DNA of 64,000 nt from Protea cynaroides. Lineage: Eukaryota > Streptophyta > Magnoliopsida > Proteales > Proteaceae. The DNA is taken from the NCBI GenBank assembly GCA_028583415.1, contig CM053267.1, positions 28,506,902-28,570,901 on the forward strand, in the 5' to 3' direction. Within the stretch, counting starts at the first letter, position 1. Each line of letters starts with the position of its first letter. Below are positions 13,202 through 26,349 of this stretch, in pieces. A model generated the notes under the pieces. It was not told the DNA's origin, made no database searches, and saw nothing but the letters and a program-made list of their open reading frames with translations. The position numbers and the translations under genes are program-made.

Positions 13202-13651
13202 GTTGGGTTGAGACATAAGAACATTGACTATTGATTGTGCCCCCAAAAACAAATGGTGAGCTCTTTGGAATATGATTTTTTTTTTTTTTTTGGGACGAAG
13301 GACAAAAATATATATAAATAAATAGTATAAAGGTAAAATTACAAAAAGTTACAAAGTTATGTATACGGAACTGTGAAGCATCCCTATCTAGAAGCAATTT
13401 GAACTCTTCAAGAATAATACAATCAAGGGGACTGTAGTTTGGGGTTTTTTGGATTGATCAACAAGCCTGGGAAGAATTTCTCTAGAAGTTCTTACAGAAT
13501 AACCAGATGTCAATGAGATCAATGGAAGTCAATTTTATTAATAATTCATATATTCGTACAAGATGACAGATGAAATCTTTCTACGAAAATAAACAAGAAA
13601 AATATTTAATGTGAGCTTTAATGTGAGCTACACACACAATAAGCTAAACTC

Positions 13652-15651
13652 CTACTTTGATAATCCCACTTGGGCCACCACCAAAGCCTGCTGCTGCCTT
13701 TGTTCATCCACCACTTCATCTTCTTCTGCTTCTGAGCATTGTCTGTAGTGCCGGAGTATTACTACAGAAATAAATGCTGCAGAGACGATTTGATAAAGTT
13801 ATAAAGTTGAAAAGATAACAATGGCATACACCATTGATGGTCAGGGTGTCCAGATGGAAGGATTTTCATGGATCAGAATTCAGAGAATTGGGAAATAAGC
13901 ATAATTTGATGGAAATGCACCTGTAAAAATACGGGTCTTTAGACAAGACAGATTCCAAAAGACTGCAGCTGCTGATGCTGCCACAATCTTCTTGTGAGAG
14001 CAAGCTCCCCATGCTTCCCATACCAAACATATCAAGTACTCAACTGCTTAGTCAAAACAGAATTCTTCATATTAGGATGGTCAGACTGAAAATCATTTGA
14101 GATAGGCAAATTTGAGTATGTGTCTGAGAAAACAAAGGTCAACTCCACATTACCTTGTTTATTAATCCGCTCTGAATAACAAGAATAGAGCTTGGGAACA
14201 GTGAAGCTTAAAAAAAATCCTGCGGAGATTTATAGAATCTATTACAGAATTTGTCTAAAGAAGAAAGGTAACACCTTGAGAAGATGATGCAAATGGAATT
14301 TAGGGACATGGGTTTAAGGCATTTTTGCCTTACCAGTTGCAATTAGTTTCCTTAGGGTTATGATGTGGCCATATTCAGCTCCAAATAAGAGTATGGGTGC
14401 CACCTGCACAAGGAAACATGGGTTTTTTAAGCAAATGTTTGGCAATCATAAACATGGGAAGAAGAAGGATGACTGAGCTAAAGTTCTTACTTTTAGAGTT
14501 ATGCATGGCTCGCCTGAGAAGAGTTCTCTGGTCTTAGAAATTGCAAGGTTTGCAGCAGGAAGGATCACTCGAGTAGCCCGTATAATGTCATCTTCTTTCA
14601 GCTTGAACTCCTGCCTTTTGGGTTCCTTATTTCTGCAATATCACCTCTACAAATCAGGAAAAGAGATATAAATATTGAAAAGTACATTTCAGAGAAAATG
14701 ATGGTGTATACCTTTGGGATATTGAATTGCAGAAAAATGACAAACCCAAAAACAAAAGCCCTAGTTGGGAAACCATGGAGAAAAAGCTGCAAAGATGAAG
14801 AGAACCCTACTCAGTATGTGCAAAATCAGAGCAAAGCAAGTTAAGAAGAAGACAGAGAGAATCGCCTACCTAAAGCTAAATCCTCTTGAAAAACAAGTAG
14901 ATAAGAAGCAGAGGGACCCAAATCCGAACCAGAGGCTTGACTTGGCAACATCTTTCCACATAATAAGGTCGGATATGAGCTGCCCAATATGATCTAGGCT
15001 ACTTTGATCTTCATCGCTGCTTCCTGGGTTTCAAGAAATCAGCATCAAAATGGTAAGAATCAGTGGCATACAAAGGGGGTGGATTATAAAGAGGAGGAAA
15101 AAAAATCTGAATTTACTTGGAGATAAGCTTGAAGCAGGAACTGAAGGGACAAGACTGAGCTTCTCCTTCCGAGAACGAGTACTCTGCTTTCTTCTCCTTG
15201 GTTTCCCAACCTCATCTCCCAGACCCACATCCCTTTCTTCTCGGATCTCCTGCTCCATTCGCCTCCGAGACTTCCGAGCATTTCTTGGGGAGGGACAGGC
15301 CAGCAGAGCCACCATGGAAGGAGCTCTGCTCTTGCATCGCTTGCGATGGCCTACTGACTCAAGGGCTTCTTCAGTCACTTCCGTTCTTTCAAAAAGCCGG
15401 GTTCTGGATCTTCGAAGAGGGGGGGAAGGAGAAAGGAGTAACAGTTCTTGAAGAGGAACAGAGTTGGCCGAGGATTTCAGAGAAAGATGGGAGGGTGTTG
15501 AGGTTTTCTTAGTTTGTGAAGAAGGGATGTGACCTGGATGAAGAGCTAGATCTTCGGCTTCTCCACCAAAAACTCCGATTGGAGGGAGAGGAGAAACAGA
15601 TTTGCTTCGTAAGCGGGGCTCTGATAGATGAGATGAGGGAGTAGAAGCCAT
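13652..15651 (-). CDS. RTNLB: Reticulon-like protein, RTNLB17/18 type (eight exons)
   Basis: Exons on the reverse strand: 15651-15117, 15023-14870, 14786-14712, 14632-14491, 14403-14334, 14219-14154, 14043-13921, 13776-13652. All are bounded by GT-AG and the joined frame gives 429 codons. The N-terminal ~180 residues (MASTPSSHLSEPRLRSKS...) are Ser/Arg/Pro-rich, as in the long-N-terminus plant reticulons RTNLB17 and 18. The reticulon homology domain begins near residue 197 with DLIMWKDVAKSSLWFGFGS. It continues through hydrophobic segments in exons 2-3, the conserved DDIIRATRVILPAANLAIS-like loop in exon 4, LLFGAEYGHIITLRKL in exon 5, FTVPKLYSCYSERINK in exon 6, and HKKIVAASAAAVFWNLS in exon 7. 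Reticulons are hairpin-membrane proteins that shape ER tubules. The C-terminus lacks a clear dilysine signal. The start is the first in-frame ATG. Confidence 0.93.
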
Positions 15652-18277
15652 GGTTGCACGTATCTTCAGTAGTTGGATTTTGCAGGAGATTTATTGAGTT
15701 GTATTGGATTGAAAGAGACAGAGAGAGAAGAAGAAGAAGAAGAAGCTTTGATGAAGAAAGTGTTGTTGAGATTGGTTGACATTGATGATGCAGTAGCCGT
15801 TGTAGAAAAGCTTTTCTTAATTCTTTAATTTGAATTTTGGATTGATTAGGTGGGGCCATGTAATAAAAAGGACTAAAAAATGGTTAGAATCGGACGGCTG
15901 TTCTTCGTTTGAGGTCTTCTACAGTTCCTTAACCATTGATCCGGTTTGTATGTAGGGTCGATTTGGATGACAAATAAGTCTTGGGTTCTTTGGATTCAGG
16001 AATTTATTGGAACGTTGGGAGATATGTAATTGTAATTTAAAAAAAAAAAAAAAAAAGTTGGGAGATATGTAGTTGTAATGGTTACATAATCTTGTATATA
16101 GCCGTTGGTTTTGTCTTGGGCCTCTTGGCTAAGTTGTATTTTAATATCCATTACTATTATTCCATAAATATGTTATCCTGTTACTTTACTTTACTGTTTG
16201 GTCAAAAAAAAATTTCTTCTCTATTTTAGGAAAAAAAAAAAAGAGGACCCGGTACATGTATGATCAATCAATGGGCCCTTTGATGGTAGGAGGGGGTTGA
16301 TCTGATGTTACAAATCTTTTCCTTTTTCTCATCCAACAGTTAAAAGTCACACCTGTACACATAAAGATGCAAGAAATGCATCAAAACTGTTTACAGTGAT
16401 TAACCACTTGGTTAACAATCTGGTTTTGTTTTGAATTTTCACCTTGTTTACCGTTTTACCTGAATATATTATGGATCGTTTAAACTGGTTAATTCTTAAC
16501 TATAGAAATTTGGAGGCTTGACGGGACACCTAAGTGATCAAGGTGTCTGCTTAGGTCATCAATGCGCCCGATTTTCTAAGGCATCACGACCGCACTTGGG
16601 CCTAGGTGCCTAGGCGATGCTTGGACAACTATGGTGGCCCATTTTTTAGAATCCAGTAATAAATTGAAGACTTGATCCTTAAGATGACATTTAATCGACA
16701 TACAAGTCAAATTTGAATAGGAAATGGATGGACTAGTTTTTAGTTAAACTGTTATGATATGTTGTAAAATTGGCTTTCAAATATTAGGGGAAATTGATTT
16801 ATGACAACTACACCGTTTATGGCAACCAAGTCGTTTAGAAATTGATGAGGAGAATCAATGCGTTAAACCGTCTATAAACCGCAAGCAAAACCATTTAATG
16901 AAAAAACGATTTAAAGTGGATAACCAAAACCAATTAATAATCGATTTTGGTAGCAATTTCAACTTCGTTAGTTAATCAATTTTATTTTGGTTTTACTTTT
17001 ACCTTCCTATGCACCACACCTTACCATAATGCTCCGTCAATAATAAATCGTTTAACACCCTTATGTATACATGCACAATCATGCACAAAACTTTTTGTCA
17101 AAAAAGAATTATCCAATGCTACCATTGTTTAGCAGTTAGCTAGTTCGCACAATTGTATGCATGGTTCAAAGAATCTGATCAGAATCAGTGGATTTGTATA
17201 TATTTTTCTTCAGAATAAAAAAAAGAGGAGTGCATGTTATCAGCAAGCTTTACATTAGAACTGGAAGAGGCCTTGATCTGTTGCTCTAGATGGATACACA
17301 GAGTTAGCAATGCTAATATTATCAGATTGATACTCATGAAGGGAAGCATTCTACTCTAGCTAATGGGGCAGAGCAGAGTCCTTTGAAGGCTGTTTGAAGT
17401 AAGGGTACTAGTTTGAGCAGGAGCTAGGTGGATTGTGGTATAAGTGAACTAAAACAGAATGCTGCAGCAGGAGAATTTATATTCTTGTGGTCAGAAAAGG
17501 CTAGGAAGCAGTAGCTGTTGGGCAAGGGAATGTGGAGGGGAATGGAAGGCTTGTTATTGCGGCCTTCCCGGAGGCTATAGAGGAGATTGCCCATTCTCCC
17601 GTTGTCCATTTGAACCATTCCAGATTTTTGGAGCAGTCAATGGATTCGGGTGTTGGCTGCTCAGGCGAGAGAAGTTAAAGTTTGAGAGTTTCCATGGCAT
17701 GAGGACATCGCTTCATTACTAGGTTAAAGGCTTCAATGCAAGCCCCTCTGATTGTTAGAGTTCAGAATATCAGAAGCTTTAACTCCACGCAAAGCAGTCT
17801 GAAGTGGAAGCCTGATTGAGAAGAGACCTGACAGATGAATATTGATGGCTTTGGGTGCTAGATTTGGGTATACGAGAGCAAAGCCAGAATGGATGTGGGA
17901 TCAGGTAAAGTTAGAACTAAAGGAACTGCTAAACATTTGACTTGGTCACAGTGGTCACTGATGTTCTGTTTACATATGATTTTCAGCTAAAACATTGAGC
18001 TCCAGTTCTCTAGTTTCTTTGGCTTTATAAATTATGACATCAAGATTTTATATATAATTACAAAATCTTGAAAGTTGAAACTTCCATCAAATGATAAGTG
18101 CAACATTCAATTACTTATTCAACACCTTTTTCTACTGCTTCTGAGATATAGAAGGAAAGATTGAAATAAAAGAACATATATAAGGGCAAGTCTTCATTAA
18201 ATATTAATCACATAACCAGCAATGATGGAGGACATCAATATCTCTGAAGCAAGCATCTCTTATTACTCTTTGATGCT
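15652..18277. other. Intergenic region between the reticulon and transaminase genes
   Basis: No gene was recognised. Positions 15,652-15,900 should be promoter and 5' UTR of the reticulon gene, with a CT-rich stretch on its strand near 15,710-15,745. At about 16,510-16,640 words such as GGGCCTAGGTGCCTAGGCG resemble a common plant hAT-derived MITE fragment. From about 17,200 to 17,950 the sequence is less AT-rich and looks like decayed transcribed or retroelement sequence, but no homologous protein was identified. Confidence 0.5.
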
Positions 18278-21200
18278 CTACACATAAGGAATGGGTACTC
18301 TGTGAGTTTCAGGACCTGTTAACATGTCCTCCCATAGCAAATCTGAGAGGGCAAGTGTCAACTCTCCCACATTTCCTGCCAAGACAAAAAAAGAACACTT
18401 CCATTAGAAGAAAATCAATAGTTTTTCTTTGATAGAGAGGAAAATAAAATCATTTTAGGACTAATAAAACAGCTCTGAGGAACAGTTACCATCTCCTATG
18501 GGTTTTTCGTCCCATGTGATGATTGGTAATATTGGAAGACCACTTCCTACAAACATCATCTCCGCTGCACTTTTGCCTTCTTCCAGGGTTATATTGGCAG
18601 TGTTCACACTCTTCAAAATGCCCTTCTCAACCAATTTGGGTGCTAAAGCAAGAAGCCTCTTTGCAGTGCACCCACCAAGGATCTTATCAAATGCAGGCAA
18701 TAGAAGCTCCTTGTTTTGGCTTATGAAAGCAACATTTACATTTGGTCCCTCCGCAACGTAGCCCTCATCATCCACCCAGATGGCAGCAAATGCTCCCTTC
18801 TCTTCAGCTTCCATTACCGACAGGGCATTTGGGAGGTAGTTCACGTTCTTCATGGTAGCAAATTGTGGAGCCTTCATGGGTACACTAGATGTTATCACTT
18901 TCACCCCTTCTTTGGGTTGGGAGTAGTCAACATCAATGACTACTGCATAGAATGCAGATGTTGGGCAGCCAGCAGGTGAAAGCAAGAAATTTCCAGGGCC
19001 TGCACTCAACCAATATCTTAGGGAGCCTTTCCTGCACTGTGATACTGCCGCCAGCTGCACAAGAATGCTTCTAAGACTTGATCGAGGGAAAGGAGGAGAT
19101 ATCTTTGCTTTTGATGCTGATCTCAAGAACCGGTCCAGGTGAGTGTCCAGCTCATACAAGTATCTGTCAGCAATGACAAATTTGACAACTGCAATTGTTT
19201 AATAGGTTCAGGGTGACATGGGCTAATCAATGGTGAACCGAAAAGTTTTAGTTTAGGTCCAACTTCAAGGATTAAGGAAAACGAAGAAGTGAAATTTAAG
19301 CAAAATCAGTAACTTGATGCAAATATGAAGAGAGATTTCAAATCTAACAACTAGTTATAAACCAGATTTTATCAAGACAAAAAAAGAATTCTCCTTCAGA
19401 AATCGAAGGTATGGAAGGATGCATGTCGTGTATAAAATTTTAAGCAAACACAAAGGCCAAAGTTCACAGAGCTTAGAAGGCATTATAAGTTTAAATTGTG
19501 TTTGATTCCCATCTTCATCCACCAACAAAGATAAATAAAGAAGACAACCAGAATTTAATGAGTGTCTACTAATGGCAGTGTATATGGGGTTAGATGATCC
19601 AATTTTGTTAGAAGCAAAACAAATCTAACCACAGGGAAGAGCTCAAGAAACAACATTCAGACTGCAGTGTGCTAGTGGTCTATATTGATACACCAGTGAG
19701 CATACGAACCAATACACAAATGAATTTTGTCAAAATAAATAATGTGCCTACCCGTTAAGAATCATCGCTGTATCAAAGACACCATGTCCTCGGTGAACCA
19801 TATGATCATCAATTGGAATAGCCATCATTGCTGGGTCAAGAGTAATACCACCAAAAATACTAGAATACATTGCTGGGGAAGGTTGCTTCTTCCCAGAGTT
19901 CCACTTCTCTTGCAGCTTCGTAAGCAACTGAAGATTGAATTCAAGAATAGAACATAAGAAGGTGTAAGAATAACATCCAGTTCCTCCACCAACATCACCA
20001 AAAAAGAAAAGAAAAAAGAAGTTACAATGAGATGGAGTTATGAGGCATGCAGATAGCAGTTTCCTGAACCATATGTAGCAGTATGTCATTGCAGTTGACA
20101 ATCTTTCCTAAGAGTTGCGAGTAAAAGAAAGTCTCAGCACGTGATCCAGTTTTTGATCAACTTCATCCTCTGGAATATGGAAATGGGCTAACTTTGCATA
20201 TGCCAAAAGAACTAATTAAAGCCTGAATTTCCTGATAGTTCGTAACATATTTCCCTATTGATGAACCTTAAAGTAGACTTCACTCCAACAGTAAATAGAC
20301 AACCTTGGAGAGTAGCATGGTCAGATGGTGTACCTCTAGGCTCTACCTACCGATTTTGTATGAGCTCATATAAGTACTTCCTCACTGCTATTTTTTCCCT
20401 TTTTTTTTTTTTTTTAAATTTAGGGAGAGAAGGAGGGGTGGGGGCGGGGGGGGGTGGGGGGTTGCCTCTAATTCTGTTTTTTATTTTTTTCATTTGTCTT
20501 TGTGTGTGCCATGTAGGTGATAAACCAATATGCTGGGTTCAGTATATTTTAGAACATCAATAGGACGTTTAGAATCTTCACATTATTCTACACAAACCAA
20601 TAAACAAAGCACCACATGAATGTTGGGCAAAGCAATAAACACAGTGGTTACATAATTTTAAACCTATTGCATCCCATCAACTAATTCCTCTCAGGCGCTG
20701 CAGCAATAATTTTCTAGTGACTGATTATCAAACAAAGGAAACATATAGAATCGTTAATATATCATGGAGATTAGGTTAGGCTCATATTTATGTTTATGAG
20801 TTATTTATAATAAATCGTTTATGAGAATAAATTATGAATCATATATAATAATCATTTAATACCACCAGAAAAAAAAAGTAATAATAGATTATCACAATAA
20901 TGATGAACACCTTCTAACCTATTTGTAGATTTTAGATTATATCAATTTATTTTAAATATAAATAAATACCATAAATCATACCAAACAACTATATATGACA
21001 TAATGTATTATATAATTAATTCTATAATACAAACCAAAGAGAGCCTCAGTTAACCTTTATCAACTGGTAAATCACCTACATTAATAATATCTTACGCCAC
21101 ACTCTTTTTCAATTCTTTTTTTTTTTTTGGGGGGGTGGGGGGAGTAATTTCTTTTGTATTTTCTGTTTATTTCGTTGTAAAAATTTTCCATGCATATTCC

Positions 21201-22626
21201 ATATATAATTTTATTATTTTTCTAATACATTTCTTTGCATTTTACATTGGCAAAATGTAAGGTAAAAATTAAAAAACCTGCTACTTCGAAGGTAGCGACT
21301 TCCAGAGGAAATGAGAAGAAGAAGATAAAAGACGAATTGTTTCTTGTTGTTCTATTCCTTCTATCTAGTAAAAATTAAAAAACCTGCTACTTCGATGCCT
21401 CCTAATCCTTCCTAACAAATTGTGTTAAAACGAATATTCTAACTAATTCTGTTACATGTATCCTCTTGACAATTTAACAAACACCTGTAACCAGCTATAC
21501 AACAGTGATTATATTCTTTTCTCATGCACCTCCACATAATCGGAAAAAGATCCTCTATAGTGAGGCCACCCCTGTAGTGAGGATCCCACCCACTTAAAGT
21601 GGATCCACGTGTGTCCCGATGCATTTTGAGTAGATCGGGATACGTACCGATCCACTTTGAGTGGGTGAGGATCCTCATTATAGCTCACTACAGGGTGACC
21701 TCACTACAGAGGATCTCAATCCCACATAATCAGCATCCTCTCCCTATGCGCCTACATGTAATCAGCCAATTTCACGTAGTGGTGGTGGTTCAGCAGTGGC
21801 GTGCATCATATCACAAAAGGTGCACGGTTGTACATGGGTGTTTTTTTTTTTTTTTTTGGGTAGGTATTGTACATGGAGCTGTTAGATGGCATTAAAAGTG
21901 CCCTCCTCCCAAATACCAAAATTCCACTCCCTTGTAAAACGCATGGCTGGATGGACCATGCATGAACCCTTTTCTTCCTTTTTACATTAAAACAAACAGC
22001 AGAAAATCATATTTTATAGGAAATTTTTCGTTTTCCTCCATTTTACATGGAATCAAATGGAGCACATTTTTTTTTGGATGAATAAATGGAGCACACTTCA
22101 AATTACGGTGAATTCAAACTTTGAAGTTTACAGTTTTTTTTATTGTGTTATGGAAATTGGGACCTTATTAATTTTTGAACTTTTTTTTTGGTAGTTAATT
22201 TCAAGTTACAGTAAATGCAAGTCTCCATGCCTAATAAAGCATAAACTACAATGAATTTCGGAACATTATCATCTTCCCCAAAATAAATTGATAAAATAAA
22301 TGATAACTGAATTAACAATAACACGAAGCATAACAAAATATTAGGGTGTTCACCTCCACCGATGATGAATACACAGGAACCTGAAGATCACTACCATTGC
22401 CAACCTCAGATGCAACTATGAATATCCAAAACAGAAAGAAGAACTATCAGATTTCACTCAAATAGAATAGAAAGGTAAGCACAGGCAACTGAAAAAAAGG
22501 GGGAAAGAATAAATACAGTGTCAGAGAAAATGAAGTAAACGGATTATAATCCCTCAAAAGATGAAGTAAAATGCGATACGAACTACGAAATATACCTGTT
22601 TGCTGACCAGAAGAGGGGTTCTCCAT
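18278..22626 (-). CDS. DAAT: Class-IV PLP transaminase: D-amino-acid transaminase / aminodeoxychorismate lyase-like (five exons)
   Basis: Exons on the reverse strand: 22626-22596, 22415-22354, 19927-19752, 19163-18490, 18375-18278; GT-AG junctions, 346 codons. Family hallmarks: DDHMVHRGHGVFDTA near residues 70-85, YWLSAGPG near 141-147, Lys195 in the MKNVNYLPN motif as the likely Schiff-base lysine, and Glu228 in GYVAEGPN. The Arabidopsis counterpart is a plastid enzyme described as a D-amino-acid transaminase with aminodeoxychorismate-lyase-like activity. It uses pyridoxal phosphate to move the amino group between D-amino acids and 2-oxo acids. The predicted N-terminus (MENPSSGQQT) is short for a plastid transit peptide. 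An upstream in-frame ATG at 22657-22659 would add MFLLQSHLFFA. Localisation is therefore unsettled. Introns 2 and 3 are long and hold a small inverted-repeat element. Confidence 0.92.
21548..21715. mobile_element. Small inverted-repeat element (MITE-like) in transaminase intron 2
   Basis: A ~168-bp near-palindrome whose left arm AGATCCTCTATAGTGAGG is mirrored by CCTCACTACAGAGGATCT at the right. Inner repeats of GTAGTGAGGATCC and CCCACTTAAAGTGGATCC are also inverted. It is distinct in sequence from the 243-bp palindrome family. Confidence 0.75.
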
Positions 22627-22736
22627 GGCGAAAAAGAGATGAGACTGGAGAAGAAACAATTCGGGCTCAGACTTTGTTGGTTCCTCTTTCCGCTTACTAT
22701 GACTAAAGCTACTTTCTTACCCTTCCTCAGGCTCCC

Positions 22737-22742
<6 letters not shown>

Positions 22743-22795
<53 letters not shown>
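22743..22795. repeat. (GA)n microsatellite upstream of the transaminase start
   Basis: About 25 GA units, reading as (CT)n on the strand of the transaminase gene, roughly 120 bases upstream of its ATG. CT/GA tracts at this distance are frequent plant core-promoter or 5' UTR elements; that role here is inference. Confidence 0.9.
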
Positions 22796-22798
<3 letters not shown>

Positions 22799-22799
22799 G

Positions 22800-23454
22800 A
22801 ATGAGAAGAAATCTTTGGTTTGGTGGGTTTTAACATTCAAGGGTGTGGAACTGGAAATTGGAACCCATTTGGCAGCCCGTCATTGATATTGCCGATGTCC
22901 GAAAAATCCATAAACGTGACGGAAGAGAGCAGAAAACCTACAAGGTACATGCTAGTTTAAAATTAGAATTAAGAGTTGAAACAATTTTGAAATCTTCAAT
23001 CAACTTCAGAGTTCATTGGGAGGATCCGTGAATCGCAGCGTCACTTGAGTTGAGTGAGTTCTGACTCATTATTTTTGTCTTTCTCCCATGGAAGTTCTAC
23101 CGGAGAGGTTGCAAGCTGGTGCGATTACAGCTCTGCTGATGCTGTGTCATTTTCCGTCATTTTCTGGTTCCCTGCAGACAGCGTGATTTACGCCACATTC
23201 ATACCTGTCTCATTTATCCAACTATGACTCGAGTCATGCTTTCCCTTCTTTTATTTTAATCCATAACAGTGTGTCATGGGTATTGTTTGGCTGCATCAAA
23301 TTCGTATCAGACCTGAATAAATAAAGGATTTTGGAATTGTTGGGATCAAGGTTTTAGTTCCAGGTACCACATATCGTATTGGGCAATGGGCAATGTAAGT
23401 CAATGGCGAGTGACATGTAGTCGATACTTAATAAAATAAAGAAATAATAAAAAA
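22800..23454. other. Intergenic, no gene seen
   Basis: Lies between the transaminase promoter and the transposon stack. Open frames here are short and match nothing I recognise. Confidence 0.5.
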
Positions 23455-23473
23455 AAAAATTTCAGCTACCACC
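23455..23473. mobile_element. Left end of a MULE-like element, cut by element A
   Basis: The sequence AAAAATTTCAGCTACCACC ends at the target-site duplication CCACC (23469-23473). It continues in homology at 60,005 after element A and is matched in inverted form at 61,571-61,671. This is therefore the outermost 19 bases of a terminal inverted repeat that was split by the LTR element. Confidence 0.7.
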
Positions 23474-24164
23474 TGTTATTGCCATATTTCATCCCCCAAT
23501 CATGATGCAATGCGTGTCCCCAAGCATCGGTCTATGGGATGGTGACACGTGTTCAAATACTCTAATCCTCCTTTCTATATTGACAAGTTGCATCTCGTTG
23601 GATCGTCTCGCTCAGATAACGGGTCTCGCTATTAGCTTGCGAGTTAGTCATATCGCAACTATCGCGACTTGCTTACATGTAGATAAGATAGCTCACACAT
23701 GTGACTCGCATGGTTAACACTTTCATCATTCGTAAGATGGCCACATCAACAGGTATAATAACCTTTGGTGGAGAGGAGAGTGGGTGATTATAGCGACATG
23801 GCATTAAGTCTAGCCGTTGGATCTTCATCCAATGGTCATGCGAGATTATCGTAGACGCTCCTGGTAATTATGCGGTGTTCTGGAACTTTCCTCACTCTAT
23901 ATAACTATTCAATGATCAAAGGTAAAAGGACAGAATCTGAATCTCTTACTTATGATCATACTGCTAGTACTATTACATCCTTCTTGAATTCCTTCATCCC
24001 CACACCCTTGGAGTTTGCTTTCCTTACCAAGCTTCGTACTGATTGCCCTATTACTGACTTTATCATCGGAGCGGATTCTAGACGTACTGACCATGCTCTG
24101 TTAACCTCCTGTTCTTATCTTGCAGGAGACGGGCACATCAGTAGAACCGGTTACAGCAACAACA
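23474..24164 (+). repeat. 5' LTR of element A
   Basis: 691 bp, starting TGTTATTGCC and ending AGCAACAACA. It matches the 3' LTR in two blocks (53,985-54,432 and 59,721-59,999). A TATA box CTATATAACT sits at about 23,897. It contains CACGTG-like words near 23,548. Confidence 0.92.
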
Positions 24165-24165
24165 G

Positions 24166-24185
24166 TTTGGTGCCCACTGTGGGGC
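24166..24185 (+). promoter_or_regulatory. Primer-binding site of element A
   Basis: TTTGGTGCCCACTGTGGGG follows the 5' LTR after one or two bases, the expected place and type of a plant Ty3 primer-binding site (TGGCGCC-like). The exact tRNA was not determined. Confidence 0.7.
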
Positions 24186-24336
24186 CTTCCTTTTTTGAAT
24201 GTGAATTCAAGAACTTTGTTTTTCCATTTCTTGAATAATGGTGGGAACTTGAAACCAGCCCCTTGGGCTGTTACAGATGGGAGCGGCAAAATATCTAAAG
24301 AAGGACTGCAACAGAACAATCATCCTCTAGGGAATA

Positions 24337-26045
24337 ATGGCAGAAACTCCTCCATTGGTCGTCTGCCATTGGTCGTGAGTCGCCGCCTCCAATCCCAGAA
24401 GACAATGAAACAACACCACAGTACGTCACTGTCGATCAGTTCAACAACCTGAAAGACCAACTCGCAGAGCTGACACGACTGCTTAAGTCGCCTCTGCCAC
24501 CCGACTCATCGAATAGCGACCAGGGATCCAGCGAGATCCAAGACTCCAGTTCAAGATCAAGATTCGCCTGTTGAGAAAGATCTCCCCAACATAGGAGAGA
24601 AAGAAGATGAACTGGTGGAAGAAGACTATCTTCCAGGACACGATTCAGATGTGGAAGAACTCACAATGCATCAAGACAAAGAAAGGGACCCTGGTCAAAA
24701 GAATAATCGACGAACACGAAATGAAGCCCAAGAAAGGCTGGATGCTTGCTGAATAGAAAGAATGGCCATTAAGAACTGCAAGGTAGAACAAAGACGTACC
24801 GCCAAAAAGGAAGCACAAGCGAGCATACCACAAGGTTCTTTAGAACAACAGTTCCTTGCCATGCAGGCTTGCATGGAGAAAATGAAAAAGAAACAGTCAG
24901 TGTCTGCAGCGGCTTCAAGAAAGAAGGAGTACTGTCCTGATATGGCCTTCACTAAAGAAATAATGGATGTTCCATGGCCAGAATACTTTTCCATGCCCAA
25001 GGTCGATCCATATGACAGAACAACAGACCCCCAACTGCATCTTGATAACTATTCTGCCCTGATGGTTCTGCACACATATGAGGATGCCATTCTTTGTAGA
25101 GCATTCCCATCCACATAGCAGGGCGCTGGGAGACTTTGGTTCAATAGCCTGCCTGCTAACTCCATTCGATCCTTCAACCAGCTGAGTGACAAATTCTTTG
25201 AACATTTTCAAACTCAGACTGCTCCCAAAAAGACGTACGCGAATTTGATCACCATTTAGTAGAAGTCTGATGAAACCTTAAGAGCATATCTTCCAAGATT
25301 CAACCGCGAGGCTCTTGAGATCAAGAATGTCAGCTCAGAAGTGAAGATGACAACGTTCTAACGTGGAATTGTCGACAAAGATTGTTGAAGTAAATCTACA
25401 AGAGGCCTCCTCAGACATATGCAGAACTAATAACCAGAGCTGAGAAATATGTTGCAGCTAACAAGGCATTTCTTCTCACAGACCCTAAGTCCGGAGAGAA
25501 AAGGAGAAATGACATTGAGGTCATCAACAAGTCGTCCAGTGAGATCCCCAAGAAGCAGAAGAGTGGTAAGGACGGATTTCCTGACAAACAAGTTGCCAGG
25601 GTTGATTTCGACTGGGACCATTCACAAGATTGACCGTCCCCATGTCCGAACTCCTGCACAGTCTCAAGGGGACACAATATGAATTGGCTCATCCACCTCC
25701 AATGAAGCTAGACCCGTGAAGGGAGAGGTCCAAGAAATACTACCGTTATCACCGTGAGAATGGACACGACATAGATAAGTGTCGTGCCCTAAGGTACGCT
25801 ATTGAAGACTTGATCAAACATAGGCATATCCGCAAATATGTGGAGAAACCTGCCACGATAGATAACAAGCAGAAAGGGAAGCAACCTACTGAGCAAGAAG
25901 ATGACGTCCAACCGTGCTCGCCGAAACAGGAAAGACTTGGATGAAGATGATTTGGTTTCCCCGCCCTTGAATAAGATTGGCGATCCACGTCGTCGTATCG
26001 GAGTCATCCTTAAAAACATACAGTTCACTCCTCAAGTCAAGCGAT
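24337..26045 (+). pseudogene. Broken gag of element A
   Basis: Starts at ATG 24,337 (MAETPPL) and carries a coiled-coil-like VTVDQFNNLKDQLAELTRLL stretch in a shifted frame. The retrotransposon gag domain follows (PEYFSMPKVDPYDRTTDPQ near 24,990; CRAFPST near 25,095), then a HRENGHDIDKC nucleocapsid-like motif near 25,760. An 11-base duplication (CCATTGGTCGT, near 24,351-24,373) shifts the frame. A stop at 25,118 interrupts the CRAFPST-QGAGRLWFNSLP stretch. Gag would form the virus-like particle; this copy cannot make it intact. Confidence 0.85.
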
Positions 26046-26349
26046 AGCCCAAAAATCGATGCCAGAGAATCAGCAGTACATGCTATTCAAGTCGCTGAAC
26101 CAAGAACTATCTGTACCCAAAGTCACAAACTAACTATGGGTTCAACAAAGATGTGACAGATCTAACTCGGCGAATTGACTAACTCCACCTACAAGATAGG
26201 TTCAAAGAACAACCCGCTAACTCTGAGGTTGAAGATATGTTATTGGGGAGCCCAAGTCCACCAATCCATCGAGTTGGGACTCCTCCCAAGAACACCTCTC
26301 ACATGCCGAAGATGCGCGAGTATGCGGGTTGAAGCTACTGTGGGCCACA

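Larger units (their letters stand above)
10676..13651. other. Intergenic region between Di19 and the reticulon gene
   Basis: The first few hundred bases after the Di19 stop presumably form its 3' UTR. No further protein was recognised. The region holds two copies of a palindromic element, annotated separately, and otherwise AT-rich unique-looking sequence. Since both flanking genes point toward it, it is a convergent intergenic space. Confidence 0.6.

Noticed and set aside
15050..15451. 133-codon forward ORF
   Set aside because: Antisense of the first exon of the reticulon gene, whose eight exons join in phase.
17424..17722. Overlapping ORFs on both strands suggesting a gene
   Set aside because: No recognised domain, frame changes needed, and no supported splice structure.
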